Shown here: piece by piece, positions 34,917-43,254 of the stretch
Numbering within the stretch: the first letter of the stretch is position 1
Layout: each line of letters opens with the position of its first letter
NCBI GenBank assembly: GCA_023379935.1
Contig: JAMCPD010000003.1
Span: 1 to 64,000, forward strand
Length of the DNA: 64,000 nt
Direction: 5' to 3'
From: Actinomycetota bacterium
Lineage (GTDB): Bacteria > Actinomycetota > Acidimicrobiia > Acidimicrobiales > JAMCPD01
The notes under the pieces: model-generated
What the model saw: only the letters and a program-made list of their open reading frames with translations
The model's database searches: none
What the model was told of the DNA's origin: nothing
Position numbers and translations under genes: made by a program

Positions 34917-36506
34917 ATGGTGCATACCTCAGCAAAAACTTCAAAAATACTGGTCACGGAAAAACTCTCTGCGTCCGGAATAGAACTCATGCAAAAGGGC
35001 GGACACGAAGTAGACATACGGCTTTCCATGTCAAACGAGCAATTAATGGAAGCGGTTAAGAAAATAAACGCTCTCGTTATCCGTTCATCCACCAAAGTCA
35101 CCAAGGAAGTGATTGATTGTGCCGATGCGTTGGTTGTCATAGGAAGGGCCGGCGTTGGGCTGGACAATGTGGACATCAAAGCCGCTACAGCCAAGGGGAT
35201 CATGGTGGTCAACGCCCCGGAAAGCAATATACTGTCTGCTGCGGAACACGCTATGGCATTAATGCTCGCCTTGGCTCGCAATATTCCTCAGGCCCACTCC
35301 TCCTTACTTCAAGGAGAATGGGAGCGTTCCAAATGGGAAGGGGTAGAGTTGTTCGAAAAAACTTTGGGGATAGTGGGGCTGGGGAAGGTGGGAACGCTTG
35401 TTGGGAAAAGAGCCATGTCTTTTGGAATGAAGATCGTAGCATATGACCCTTACATAACCGCGGCCAAATCTTCAAAACTCGGAATTGAACTGATGGACTT
35501 GGGCGATCTGATGGCACTGTCAGACTTTGTAACCATACACCTGCCAAAAACTCCTGAAACCATTAATATAATAAACGCCGACTTATTGGCAGCTTCGAAG
35601 CGGGGCATCCGTATAATAAACACCGCAAGGGGCGGACTTATCGATGAGGTTGCCCTTTGCGACTGTTTGCGTTCAGGCCAAGTTGGAGGAGCGGGGTTGG
35701 ATGTGTTTGAGACGGAACCGTGTGTTGACTCTCCCTTATTCAAGTTCCCTAACGTAATAGTTACTCCACACCTAGGCGCCAGTACGAAAGAGGCTCAAGA
35801 TAAAGCCGGTATTGACATAGCCAAACAGATACTTCTTGCACTAAAAGGAGACTTCGTCCCCTTTGCCGTCAATGTGGCGGCCACAGGTCTTGAGGAGCCC
35901 CTGAAACCATTTTTACCCTTAGCCGAACAGATCGGAAGGCTGTTCGGGAGCCTTTATGAAGGAGTCCCGGACAAGCTTGAGATTGAGTATGCCGGAGAAC
36001 TTAAAAATTTTGATACAAAGATACTTACCCTAGCTGTCTTGAAAGGCTTATTCGCTATAAGCACTCAAGAGCCTGTATCTTATGTAAATGCACCGCAACT
36101 GGCTAAAGAACTTGGGGTTGAGATTAAGGAGGCCACCACGGATACGGCCAGAGACTATGTCAACCTAATAACACTTCGCGCACCCAACCACTGTTTGGCC
36201 GGTACCCTTACAGGACTGCAGTCAGAACCCCGCATCGTGATGCTTGATGACCATAGGATAGAGGTTCCACCCGCACAAAACATGTTGGTTGTTCGCAACG
36301 ATGACAGCCCCGGCATGATAGGTTTAGTCGGAACCGTTTTGGGCAATGCGGGTATAAGCATATCCTCTATGGCTGTCGGACCATCATCATCCGGTAAAAC
36401 AGCTTTAATGGTTCTATCCACCAATAAACCCGTCTCAGCCAAAATCTTGTCTCAGTTGGAATCCGCAAAAGGGATACTGCAAGTACACTCCCTGAGACTC
36501 AGCTGA
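34917..36506 (+). CDS. serA: D-3-phosphoglycerate dehydrogenase
   Basis: Oxidises 3-phosphoglycerate, the first step of serine synthesis. 529 residues, the long actinobacterial form. NAD-binding GLGKVGTLVGKRAM, NTARGGLIDE, VTPHLGASTKEAQ with the catalytic His, an intervening ASB domain (about 320-440), and a C-terminal ACT domain with VRNDDSPGMIGLVGTVLG that can sense serine in the family. ATG start immediately after the aminotransferase gene, and PAP2 follows after 8 bases, making a three-gene operon. serC lies elsewhere in the window; serB is not visible. Confidence 0.95.
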   Translation: MVHTSAKTSKILVTEKLSASGIELMQKGGHEVDIRLSMSNEQLMEAVKKINALVIRSSTKVTKEVIDCADALVVIGRAGVGLDNVDIKAATAKGIMVVNAPESNILSAAEHAMALMLALARNIPQAHSSLLQGEWERSKWEGVELFEKTLGIVGLGKVGTLVGKRAMSFGMKIVAYDPYITAAKSSKLGIELMDLGDLMALSDFVTIHLPKTPETINIINADLLAASKRGIRIINTARGGLIDEVALCDCLRSGQVGGAGLDVFETEPCVDSPLFKFPNVIVTPHLGASTKEAQDKAGIDIAKQILLALKGDFVPFAVNVAATGLEEPLKPFLPLAEQIGRLFGSLYEGVPDKLEIEYAGELKNFDTKILTLAVLKGLFAISTQEPVSYVNAPQLAKELGVEIKEATTDTARDYVNLITLRAPNHCLAGTLTGLQSEPRIVMLDDHRIEVPPAQNMLVVRNDDSPGMIGLVGTVLGNAGISISSMAVGPSSSGKTALMVLSTNKPVSAKILSQLESAKGILQVHSLRLS

Positions 36507-36514
36507 GCCTCAAG

Positions 36515-37171
36515 ATGGGAAACTCCCTAAAGTCACTCAACACTCGTCTATATCTGGATATCAATCATTTTGCCGTCCATACTGCCTTTGCCCATACAGT
36601 TATGGCATTTTACGCTCACTTGGCCGGCTTGGGACTATTAGCCATACTGCTTTTAGCGGCGTGGTGGAGAGCGCGCTCGGCTGAATACGCCCCAAGAGCG
36701 GTAGCTAGCGTGCTATGGGCGGCAGGTGGTACTGTCATAGCGTGGGGAATAGCCCACTATGGGCTAAAACCCCTCTTTGGCGAGGTGCGCCCATACAATA
36801 CACTGCACGGTGTTGAGGTTTTGGTGGCGCGTACGAACGGGTATAGCTTCCCAAGTGGGCATGCCACTATTGCTGGCGCGGTGATAATGGGGCTATGGTT
36901 GACAAAAGATAAGCCGCTCGCATGGATCGCTACCGTTGCCTCGGGTCTTCTTGGGTTTGACCGCATTTACGTAGGTGCCCACTACCCTTTTGATGTAATA
37001 GCAGGGATGATTTTTGGTTGCTTGGTGCTGTTGGCATTGTTTTTGCCCCTTGTCAAGTTGCTTACATGGTTCGACAACTTCCTGATTAAGCACACCCCCT
37101 TTAGTCCTATGGTTCTTGCGAAAACGAACTGGAGGCCATATCCAGACTATTTTGATAAACAAGCATCTTGA
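36515..37171 (+). CDS. PAP2-family membrane phosphatase
   Basis: Integral membrane acid phosphatase of the PAP2 superfamily, 218 residues. The three catalytic motifs are present: KPLFGEVRP, FPSGH, and DRIYVGAHYPFD (with Asp-Arg in place of the common Ser-Arg). Five or so membrane segments. Enzymes of this type dephosphorylate undecaprenyl diphosphate or phosphatidylglycerol phosphate; the substrate here is not determined. ATG start, last gene after serA. Its 3' end overlaps the convergent GGDEF gene by 25 bases. Confidence 0.88.
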   Translation: MGNSLKSLNTRLYLDINHFAVHTAFAHTVMAFYAHLAGLGLLAILLLAAWWRARSAEYAPRAVASVLWAAGGTVIAWGIAHYGLKPLFGEVRPYNTLHGVEVLVARTNGYSFPSGHATIAGAVIMGLWLTKDKPLAWIATVASGLLGFDRIYVGAHYPFDVIAGMIFGCLVLLALFLPLVKLLTWFDNFLIKHTPFSPMVLAKTNWRPYPDYFDKQAS

Positions 37172-38232
37172 AAAGGTGAACCATCCATCTCGTTTTCTAT
37201 CCTACCCCGTCCGTCCTGCTTTGCCTTATACAGCGCCTTGTCGGCTCTTGCTAAAATTGTAGCTGCCGTATCGCCTTTCCTCCATGATGCCACACCCGCC
37301 GAACACCCTTGTGTAGCACTTGTCTGAAGACGGGTTAGTACTTTATCGGCATCACTCAACATACAGTCAGGCAGCACCAGGACAAACTCATCACCACCAT
37401 AGCGCGCCATCAGATCAACAGTTCTCAAGGCGGCTTTCCATCGTTCGGCAATGTCGACAAGAAGTTCATCTCCGGCTGCGTGCCCTTTTGTATCATTTAC
37501 AAATTTGAAATGATCCAGATCAACAATAGCCACGCTCAATGGAGATTTTTGACGTTCAGCTCTGGCAATCTCTCTGGACAAAATCATTTCAAGCCATTGA
37601 CGATTGGGCAATCCGGTCAGAGCATCCGTAACAGCCATTTTTTTGAGTTTGCTATTAAGGTAACTGACTACTATTACGCATTCCAGTAAAGTTCCGGCTA
37701 TTAAAATAGCTGAGGGCAACATAGTTGTCCTGGCCGTAAGCGCCAAAACAACTATGTAGTTGAAAAGTACAAAGCCCAGATACCCCAACACCTGCTTCAA
37801 GCTAAAAAAGTATGCGATATAAAGCACTACCCAGATATACATAAAAGCTACCGCCAGGGAATCAGAGCTGCCTTTGTCCAAAAATATCCCCCCACTGATA
37901 CTTACAATGCTTAAGATCAAGAGTAAATGGATAATCCACGTGGAAAGCTTGCGAGCCGAGAGGGCCACAAAAACTGCTGTCGCCAAACCTACCGCAGCAC
38001 CTACGGTATCGCCCGCCCTGTTGAGATATGTCGTTGAAGAAGAGAGCGTATACAAAAGACCTATCAACGAGCCGGCGGCCCAGATAGCCGCCATCATCCG
38101 TATTTTCTGCAGTTTCTGTTCCTCATAATACGAAGAGACTATATGCCCTACAGTCGCAGAGGGCGGAACAACCTTTTGTATGTTGCCTCCCTGTTGTATG
38201 TCGCCTTTTTTAGTGTTAATTGCAGTATCCAT
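37147..38232 (-). CDS. Membrane-bound diguanylate cyclase (GGDEF)
   Basis: Predicted c-di-GMP synthase, 361 residues. The N-terminal half (about 35-195) holds roughly six hydrophobic segments of unknown sensory role. The C-terminal GGDEF domain (about 200-350) has DALTGLPNR, an intact ARYGGDEF active site and an RTVD product-inhibition I-site five residues upstream. Both motifs support an active, feedback-inhibited enzyme. ATG start. Possible targets in the window are the PilB N-domains (inference). Confidence 0.92.
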   Translation of the reverse strand: MDTAINTKKGDIQQGGNIQKVVPPSATVGHIVSSYYEEQKLQKIRMMAAIWAAGSLIGLLYTLSSSTTYLNRAGDTVGAAVGLATAVFVALSARKLSTWIIHLLLILSIVSISGGIFLDKGSSDSLAVAFMYIWVVLYIAYFFSLKQVLGYLGFVLFNYIVVLALTARTTMLPSAILIAGTLLECVIVVSYLNSKLKKMAVTDALTGLPNRQWLEMILSREIARAERQKSPLSVAIVDLDHFKFVNDTKGHAAGDELLVDIAERWKAALRTVDLMARYGGDEFVLVLPDCMLSDADKVLTRLQTSATQGCSAGVASWRKGDTAATILARADKALYKAKQDGRGRIENEMDGSPFQDACLSK

Positions 38233-38399
38233 AGTTTAAAAATTCGGCTTAATGCAGTTCTCACTTGATACTCTAAGTGATAAATATTATAGAAATCGCG
38301 CGCTATGCGTGAATTCCTGATGACATGCCAAAAGTAGTATAAGCCTTTTATAACTTATATTTGTTAAATATATAACGAATTATAATCTATACAGAGCGA

Positions 38400-38897
38400 C
38401 TACAGCCTGGGCAAAGCAATACGACCGGATCTCGCCAGTTCTATGATGTCATAAGAACGCATCAGCACTTCGAAGTCGTCTAACTTTGATGGAGAACCTG
38501 CCAACATTACGGTCAACATTGAGGTGCCCACATCTACTATTTGTCCTTCGAAAACCCCTACAAGTTGTATTACTTGCGCTCGAAGGTCCGAATCCGCCTT
38601 GATTGTTGCCAGCAACAACTCTCTTTCGCGAGCCAGCGAAGGGTGCAACTCGGATATCTCTACAACATTGATCAACTTGTCAAGCTGCTTTACCATCTGA
38701 TCTAACGGGGCCCTCTCCACATCAACTACCAACGTTATCCGGCTAAACCGTTCATCCTGGGTAGGGGCAACAGCTAAAGAGAAGATGTTGAATCCGCGGC
38801 GTGCAAACAAACCGGCAACTCGGGCAAGTACACCTGCTTTATTTTCAACCAAAACTGACAATATATGATGTTGGCGGGAAAAGGATGATTCGTTCAT
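38400..38897 (-). CDS. ilvN: Acetolactate synthase small (regulatory) subunit
   Basis: Regulatory partner of IlvB, 165 residues, normal length. The N-terminal ACT domain reads HILSVLVENKAGVLARVAGLFARRGFNIFSLAV, the valine-binding region of the family; a C-terminal IlvN domain follows (about 85-160). Start overlaps the ilvB stop by 4 bases, so it is translationally coupled and under the same attenuator. Confidence 0.95.
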   Translation of the reverse strand: MNESSFSRQHHILSVLVENKAGVLARVAGLFARRGFNIFSLAVAPTQDERFSRITLVVDVERAPLDQMVKQLDKLINVVEISELHPSLARERELLLATIKADSDLRAQVIQLVGVFEGQIVDVGTSMLTVMLAGSPSKLDDFEVLMRSYDIIELARSGRIALPRL

Positions 38898-40660
38898 GAC
38901 TGTTTTCCTTGAAGCTCCAGCAAGGGGGACACAACTATGTCGTCATTTGAAGCACCGGAAGGAACCATCGGGTATACCTTCTCTGTCGTATCGGTACGAA
39001 AGTCAATTACAACCGAACGGTCATCTATGCTGTTGGCCTTTTCAATTGCAGGAAGGACTTCTTCGGAATGTTCGACCTTCAACCCGATACATCCCATGGA
39101 TTCAGCCCAACCCACATAATCGGGCAGATCAGGCGATAAATAAACCTCGGAGTAACGCTGATCGTAGAACATCTCCTGCCATTGGCGAACCATGCCAAGA
39201 TAAGCATTATTCAGTATCGCCACCTTGATAGGTATCTTTTCAGCCGTTGCCGTAACCAGCTCTTGAGCAGTCATCTGAAAACAACCGTCGCCATCAATCG
39301 CCCAAACCATAGCTGCGGGACGTCCGACCTTGGCTCCAATAGCCGCAGGTATAGCAAAGCCCATCGTGCCAAGTCCGCCGGAGTTTGCCCAACAGTAGGG
39401 ATGGGAGAAGCGCCAGTACTGTGAAGTCCACATCTGATGTTGCCCAACCCCACTCACTACAATAGTGTCGTCGGGGGTGGCATCCCTCAAGGTTTCGATA
39501 ACAAACTGCGGTTTTATAATACCGTTGGAGTAGGTTTTGTCGTAAACAAGGGGATAGGTTTTTTGCCATTCACGTATCTGGTCTATCCAGGGAGTAAGTT
39601 CTAACGACCTGTCAAGATCTTTACCAATGAGCGCTTTGTTTATCTGCTCAATAGCCAACTTACAGTCTGCTGCCACAGCCACATCAGCATGTCTCACCTT
39701 GTCAAACTCAGCTGGATCTATGTCAACATGTATTACCTTCGCATATGGAGCAAACGCAGTCGCTTTGGATATAACTCTGTCATCAAAACGGGCTCCGAGC
39801 GTCAACAAAAGATCAGCCTTTTGCATTGCGGCAACTGCAGTGTAGTTGCCGTGCATGCCAGGCATGCCTAAACACAAGGGATGACTATCGGGAATACATC
39901 CTCTTGCCATCAAAGTAGTCACTACAGGAATACCCGTCAACTCTACAAGATCAGCTAAGGCCTTCGCGGCCCGTGCTCGCAAAATACCCCCGCCCGCATA
40001 AATGACGGGACGTTTAGAAGCTAAAATCAGTTCAACCGCCTGATTTATAGCTGTGGGATCGGCAACAGTCGGAAATTTGTAACCGGGAAGGTCGAGTTCA
40101 TCCACAGACGGCCAGTACCATCTCATAACAGAGTTTGAAATGTCCTTTGGCAGGTCCACCAATACAGGGCCGGGTCTGCCTGTGGTGGCAACATGAAATG
40201 CCTCAGCTATTATACGAGGTATGTCTTGGGCATCGGTAACCAACCAGTTGTGTTTCGTTACTCCCATAGTTATACCGGTCGTATCACATTCTTGGAAAGC
40301 ATCTGTTCCTATGAAAGCGCTTGCCACTTGCCCGGTTATAACAACAATAGGTATTGAATCCATATAAGCATCAGCCAATGGGGTGACAATATTGGTGGCG
40401 GCCGGACCGCTGGTAACCATAGCAACACCAGGACGCCCCGTTACGTGAGCATATCCCTCGGCTGCATGCCCTGCACCCTGTTCATGGCGAACAAGAATAT
40501 GGCGGATCGGAGAAGCCAATATCGGATCGTATACCGGAAGTATCGCACCTCCGGGCAAACCGAAGATGACTTCGACACCTTCCATCTCCAGACTTTTTAT
40601 TAAAGCCTGAGCACCTGTAATCTCCTGCTTCGCTTCCACAATCTCCCGTTTCGCTTCCAT
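38894..40660 (-). CDS. ilvB: Acetolactate synthase large (catalytic) subunit
   Basis: ThDP- and FAD-dependent condensation of two pyruvates, or pyruvate with 2-oxobutyrate, the first common step of branched-chain synthesis. 588 residues. The catalytic Glu is in VRHEQGAGHAAEGYA; the ThDP/Mg motif is GDGCFQMTAQEL with LNN at its end; FAD-domain GGGILRARA is visible. The N-terminus contains a degenerate tandem EAKREIV/EAKQEIT duplication. ATG start with AAGGAGAG nine bases upstream. It follows a leader peptide and attenuator (40758-40910). Confidence 0.96.
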   Translation of the reverse strand: MEAKREIVEAKQEITGAQALIKSLEMEGVEVIFGLPGGAILPVYDPILASPIRHILVRHEQGAGHAAEGYAHVTGRPGVAMVTSGPAATNIVTPLADAYMDSIPIVVITGQVASAFIGTDAFQECDTTGITMGVTKHNWLVTDAQDIPRIIAEAFHVATTGRPGPVLVDLPKDISNSVMRWYWPSVDELDLPGYKFPTVADPTAINQAVELILASKRPVIYAGGGILRARAAKALADLVELTGIPVVTTLMARGCIPDSHPLCLGMPGMHGNYTAVAAMQKADLLLTLGARFDDRVISKATAFAPYAKVIHVDIDPAEFDKVRHADVAVAADCKLAIEQINKALIGKDLDRSLELTPWIDQIREWQKTYPLVYDKTYSNGIIKPQFVIETLRDATPDDTIVVSGVGQHQMWTSQYWRFSHPYCWANSGGLGTMGFAIPAAIGAKVGRPAAMVWAIDGDGCFQMTAQELVTATAEKIPIKVAILNNAYLGMVRQWQEMFYDQRYSEVYLSPDLPDYVGWAESMGCIGLKVEHSEEVLPAIEKANSIDDRSVVIDFRTDTTEKVYPMVPSGASNDDIVVSPLLELQGKQS

Positions 40661-40757
40661 ATTCTTATCTCTCCTTTCTATTTATCATTCTTTTTATTTC
40701 TTTTCCAAGTAAATCATACTCTTCCTATACCAAGCGACCGCAGCCGACTCCCAAATA

Positions 40758-40783
40758 ACAAAAAACCTCCCGACTGGGAGGTT
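40758..40783 (-). terminator. Intrinsic terminator/attenuator in the ilvB leader
   Basis: On the minus strand AACCTCCC-AGTC-GGGAGGTT, a perfect 8-bp stem with a 4-base loop, runs directly into TTTTTTG. It is about 100 bases upstream of ilvB and about 35 bases after the stop of a short ORF rich in Ile/Val/Leu codons, the arrangement of a transcription attenuator. Confidence 0.8.
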
Positions 40784-40786
40784 CCA

Positions 40787-40820
40787 AGCATACGCGCCGA
40801 CTAACAGCCAAGCGTACGCT
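40787..40820 (-). promoter_or_regulatory. Pre-terminator hairpin of the ilvB attenuator
   Basis: AGCGTACGC pairs with GCGTATGCT (one G-U) around a 16-base loop, starting within the leader-peptide stop region. It could act as the pause hairpin or compete with an antiterminator; I did not resolve a full alternative fold. Confidence 0.5.
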
Positions 40821-40872
40821 AGCCCGTTAGTACTACAGTTTGAATTGATATTTTAATAAAGTTATTTGTCAC
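40819..40872 (-). CDS. ilvB leader peptide
   Basis: A 17-codon ORF, GTG start to TAG, reading MTNNFIKISIQTVVLTG. It contains three Ile, two Val and one Leu codon, with GTA GTA CTA in a row near the end, just before the hairpins and terminator. This is the pattern of branched-chain attenuation peptides: ribosome stalling at scarce Val/Leu/Ile tRNAs would favour read-through into ilvBN. No Shine-Dalgarno is seen, but the promoter places the transcript start within a few bases of the GTG, so it may be translated leaderless. Too short for the ORF track. Confidence 0.65.
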   Translation of the reverse strand: MTNNFIKISIQTVVLTG

Positions 40873-40882
40873 TACAGTTCTA

Positions 40883-40910
40883 TTATTACATAAGATTTGG
40901 CATTTTGCAA
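40883..40910 (-). promoter_or_regulatory. Putative promoter of the ilvBN leader
   Basis: TTGCAA and TAATAA on the minus strand are spaced by 16 bases. The expected transcription start is about 2-5 bases upstream of, or at, the leader-peptide GTG. Confidence 0.5.
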
Positions 40911-41010
40911 CACCTATTAGCAAAAAATTTTAGGTTTATCGACAAAACATCAGAAAAAGCAGATATCAACACCATGCTTCCACCTTGTCAGTTCGTAACT
41001 TTCAAAAACA

Positions 41011-43143
41011 CTAACCTAAAAATACTGAAAAGGTATTTCTGCCTTTGCGCTTGGAAGAATACATGGCAGTGTCCGCTTGTTTGAGCAGTTCGGTATAGAT
41101 GGTGCCGTTTTTGGGCGCAGTTGTAATACCTATGCTGGCGGAAATATGTACACTGTTATCCTTGATATCAAACGGTGTGGCCAGTACGGTCAAAACTCTG
41201 CCGGCCAGCTTTTCCAATACCTGATCAGCCTCAACAGTATCGATGCCCGCAACCAGCATTACAAACTCATCACCGCCAAGGCGTGAAATTGTATCTTGGG
41301 TACGCACAACACTTTTAAGCCTTTCGGATGTCTCCATTAGCACCATGTCACCACAGTCGTGTCCTAAAACATCGTTAATTTCTTTAAAGTTGTCCAAATC
41401 AATAAACAACAGCCCGCAAGATTCACCTGTGCGATGAATTCGGCCGAGTTCCTGGTTGGCTCTATCTTCAAAAAGCATGCGGTTCGGTAATCCCGTAAGG
41501 GAATCATGCAATGCCATGTAGCTTACTTTCTCAAGTAATTTCGTGTTTGAAATTGCCGTGGCCGCGTGATCAGACAGGCCGCTAAGCTGTTGGAAAAGTT
41601 CTTTATGTGAAACTGTAGCGTCTTTCGCTCTTGAAGCTGAACCGAAGCATGTTAAAATAACCCCTAAAAACTGCTCAAAGTAAAGCAAGGGCGTAGCTAT
41701 GACATCATGATAACGCTCTAATCCCAACCTCTGTCTCAAAAAATCATCTTGTTCAAGATACAAGGGGATATTGGTATGTAAAATTGAGTCAATATGATGG
41801 CCGGAAATATTCACACCTGTAATACTATTTTCGCCTTCTTTAGTATTTTCACCCACCGGCTCAGCTTTGAAAGCAACCGCCTCTGAATTAGCCACCTCTT
41901 TCAGCAGTTGATGATCCTCCTCCCAAAGCAATACCGAAACATAATCACACCCAACCACGATAGGAACGGTTTGCAAAAGCGTAACAGCAACCTCATATAC
42001 CGTCTTGCTTCGAGCAACGACACTCCCAAAATCAAGCAGTGTTTTGGTTATGGTATCAGAACGCCTTACCTCATCTAAAGCTGTTATGGTTGCAAGTGCG
42101 CTGGCTGCATAGTTGGCATATATGCTCAACATATGCTTGTCATGAGGGAAAAATTTTAATCCTTGCGGATGTATAGCAGCTAGGCGACCATACCACTTAT
42201 ATTGCGAGGACACATCAACTATTAAACGCGAACCATCCATATCGTCAGGGTTGTCGCTGTTCAAAATCTCATTGGCAATAGAGAGCGCTTCGTCTGCTTC
42301 GAGCCCATGCGATTGAATCTTTGGTTCCGTATAGGAATCAAGTTTGACAACCAAAAGATATTTGGGAGCACTGACAGCTCGCCCGGCATGCCAAGCAACA
42401 CGGGCAAGCACCGAGTCAATATCTTCCACCTCCAACAAATCAGATGCTGTCGTATAAATTTCCTCAAGCCGTTGAGTCATCCCAGCCAGCTGTTGTTCTG
42501 CGTCAGAGGTTTGTGCTGCGTCATCAACGGTCGCTTCAGTACTGTCCCCCCACTGTAGATGGTATAAACAACGCTTTGCACCTTTTGCTTGGCACTCGGA
42601 TTCGTCTATGGTTGCCGGAGCCATTGAGAACAGAGTGGGAGCCATTGACAACAGTCCCTTGGTGTACTCACATAACTGGGGATGGCGGGGAAAACCTCCT
42701 CTGGTCGTAGAACTTACAGTAGCATAGTTGTCAGCAACTTCAAGCGGTTCCATAACCGCAGCAGTTGAAAACTTGCCTGACGCCACACCAATATTTCTAT
42801 AAATCTCACTGGGTGAGCCCAATGACCTGAGCAAAGCCACCGTTTCAGTACCGGACAGCTCTTTTACCATCTGTCTACCAAGGTTGAACCCCACCCGCAA
42901 ATCACCTGTTACCTCAACAGCAGCTTCAAATAAAGCGGCAATCTCGGAATAGGTACTCCAAGAAGCATCATCTTCCAACTCCGATAATGAACGGGTCTTC
43001 GGCAGTCCTTCCAGCAATCTTGCCAGAGCAGCTTGCCCGAAAACATCTCGAATATAACGTATACAAACACCCGCTATACCGACCAAATACTGTTCATCTG
43101 CTTGCCCTGTTTGTTTTATTTGCCCAGTATCGTTATCCGCCAT
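41011..43143 (-). CDS. V4R-GAF-GGDEF sensor diguanylate cyclase
   Basis: Soluble predicted c-di-GMP synthase, 710 residues. The N-terminal ~190 residues resemble a 4-vinyl-reductase-like (V4R) small-molecule-binding domain, ending in the typical ECQAKGAKRCLYHLQW. Two GAF-like regions follow (about 225-365 and 375-530). The C-terminal GGDEF domain (about 545-705) has DSLTGLPNR, an intact SRLGGDEF and an RTQD I-site. A loose SMAPTLFSMAPAT duplication occurs near residue 165. ATG start. The ligand sensed is unknown. Confidence 0.88.
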   Translation of the reverse strand: MADNDTGQIKQTGQADEQYLVGIAGVCIRYIRDVFGQAALARLLEGLPKTRSLSELEDDASWSTYSEIAALFEAAVEVTGDLRVGFNLGRQMVKELSGTETVALLRSLGSPSEIYRNIGVASGKFSTAAVMEPLEVADNYATVSSTTRGGFPRHPQLCEYTKGLLSMAPTLFSMAPATIDESECQAKGAKRCLYHLQWGDSTEATVDDAAQTSDAEQQLAGMTQRLEEIYTTASDLLEVEDIDSVLARVAWHAGRAVSAPKYLLVVKLDSYTEPKIQSHGLEADEALSIANEILNSDNPDDMDGSRLIVDVSSQYKWYGRLAAIHPQGLKFFPHDKHMLSIYANYAASALATITALDEVRRSDTITKTLLDFGSVVARSKTVYEVAVTLLQTVPIVVGCDYVSVLLWEEDHQLLKEVANSEAVAFKAEPVGENTKEGENSITGVNISGHHIDSILHTNIPLYLEQDDFLRQRLGLERYHDVIATPLLYFEQFLGVILTCFGSASRAKDATVSHKELFQQLSGLSDHAATAISNTKLLEKVSYMALHDSLTGLPNRMLFEDRANQELGRIHRTGESCGLLFIDLDNFKEINDVLGHDCGDMVLMETSERLKSVVRTQDTISRLGGDEFVMLVAGIDTVEADQVLEKLAGRVLTVLATPFDIKDNSVHISASIGITTAPKNGTIYTELLKQADTAMYSSKRKGRNTFSVFLG

Positions 43144-43170
43144 TCCTACCCGCCTGTCTTGATTATCCGT

Positions 43171-43212
43171 CTTGTCTTGTTCCTAAAATCCCTTGTCTTG
43201 TTCCTAAAATCT
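43171..43212. repeat. 21-nt tandem duplication upstream of the V4R-GGDEF gene
   Basis: Two copies of CTTGTCTTGTTCCTAAAATC plus one base, differing only at the last position, in the 111-base gap between the lipoprotein gene and the GGDEF gene. It could affect the promoter of the latter. Confidence 0.92.
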
Positions 43213-43254
43213 CAGTCACATACTCATCTGCCAACTTATCGGTTGTTCTGATTA

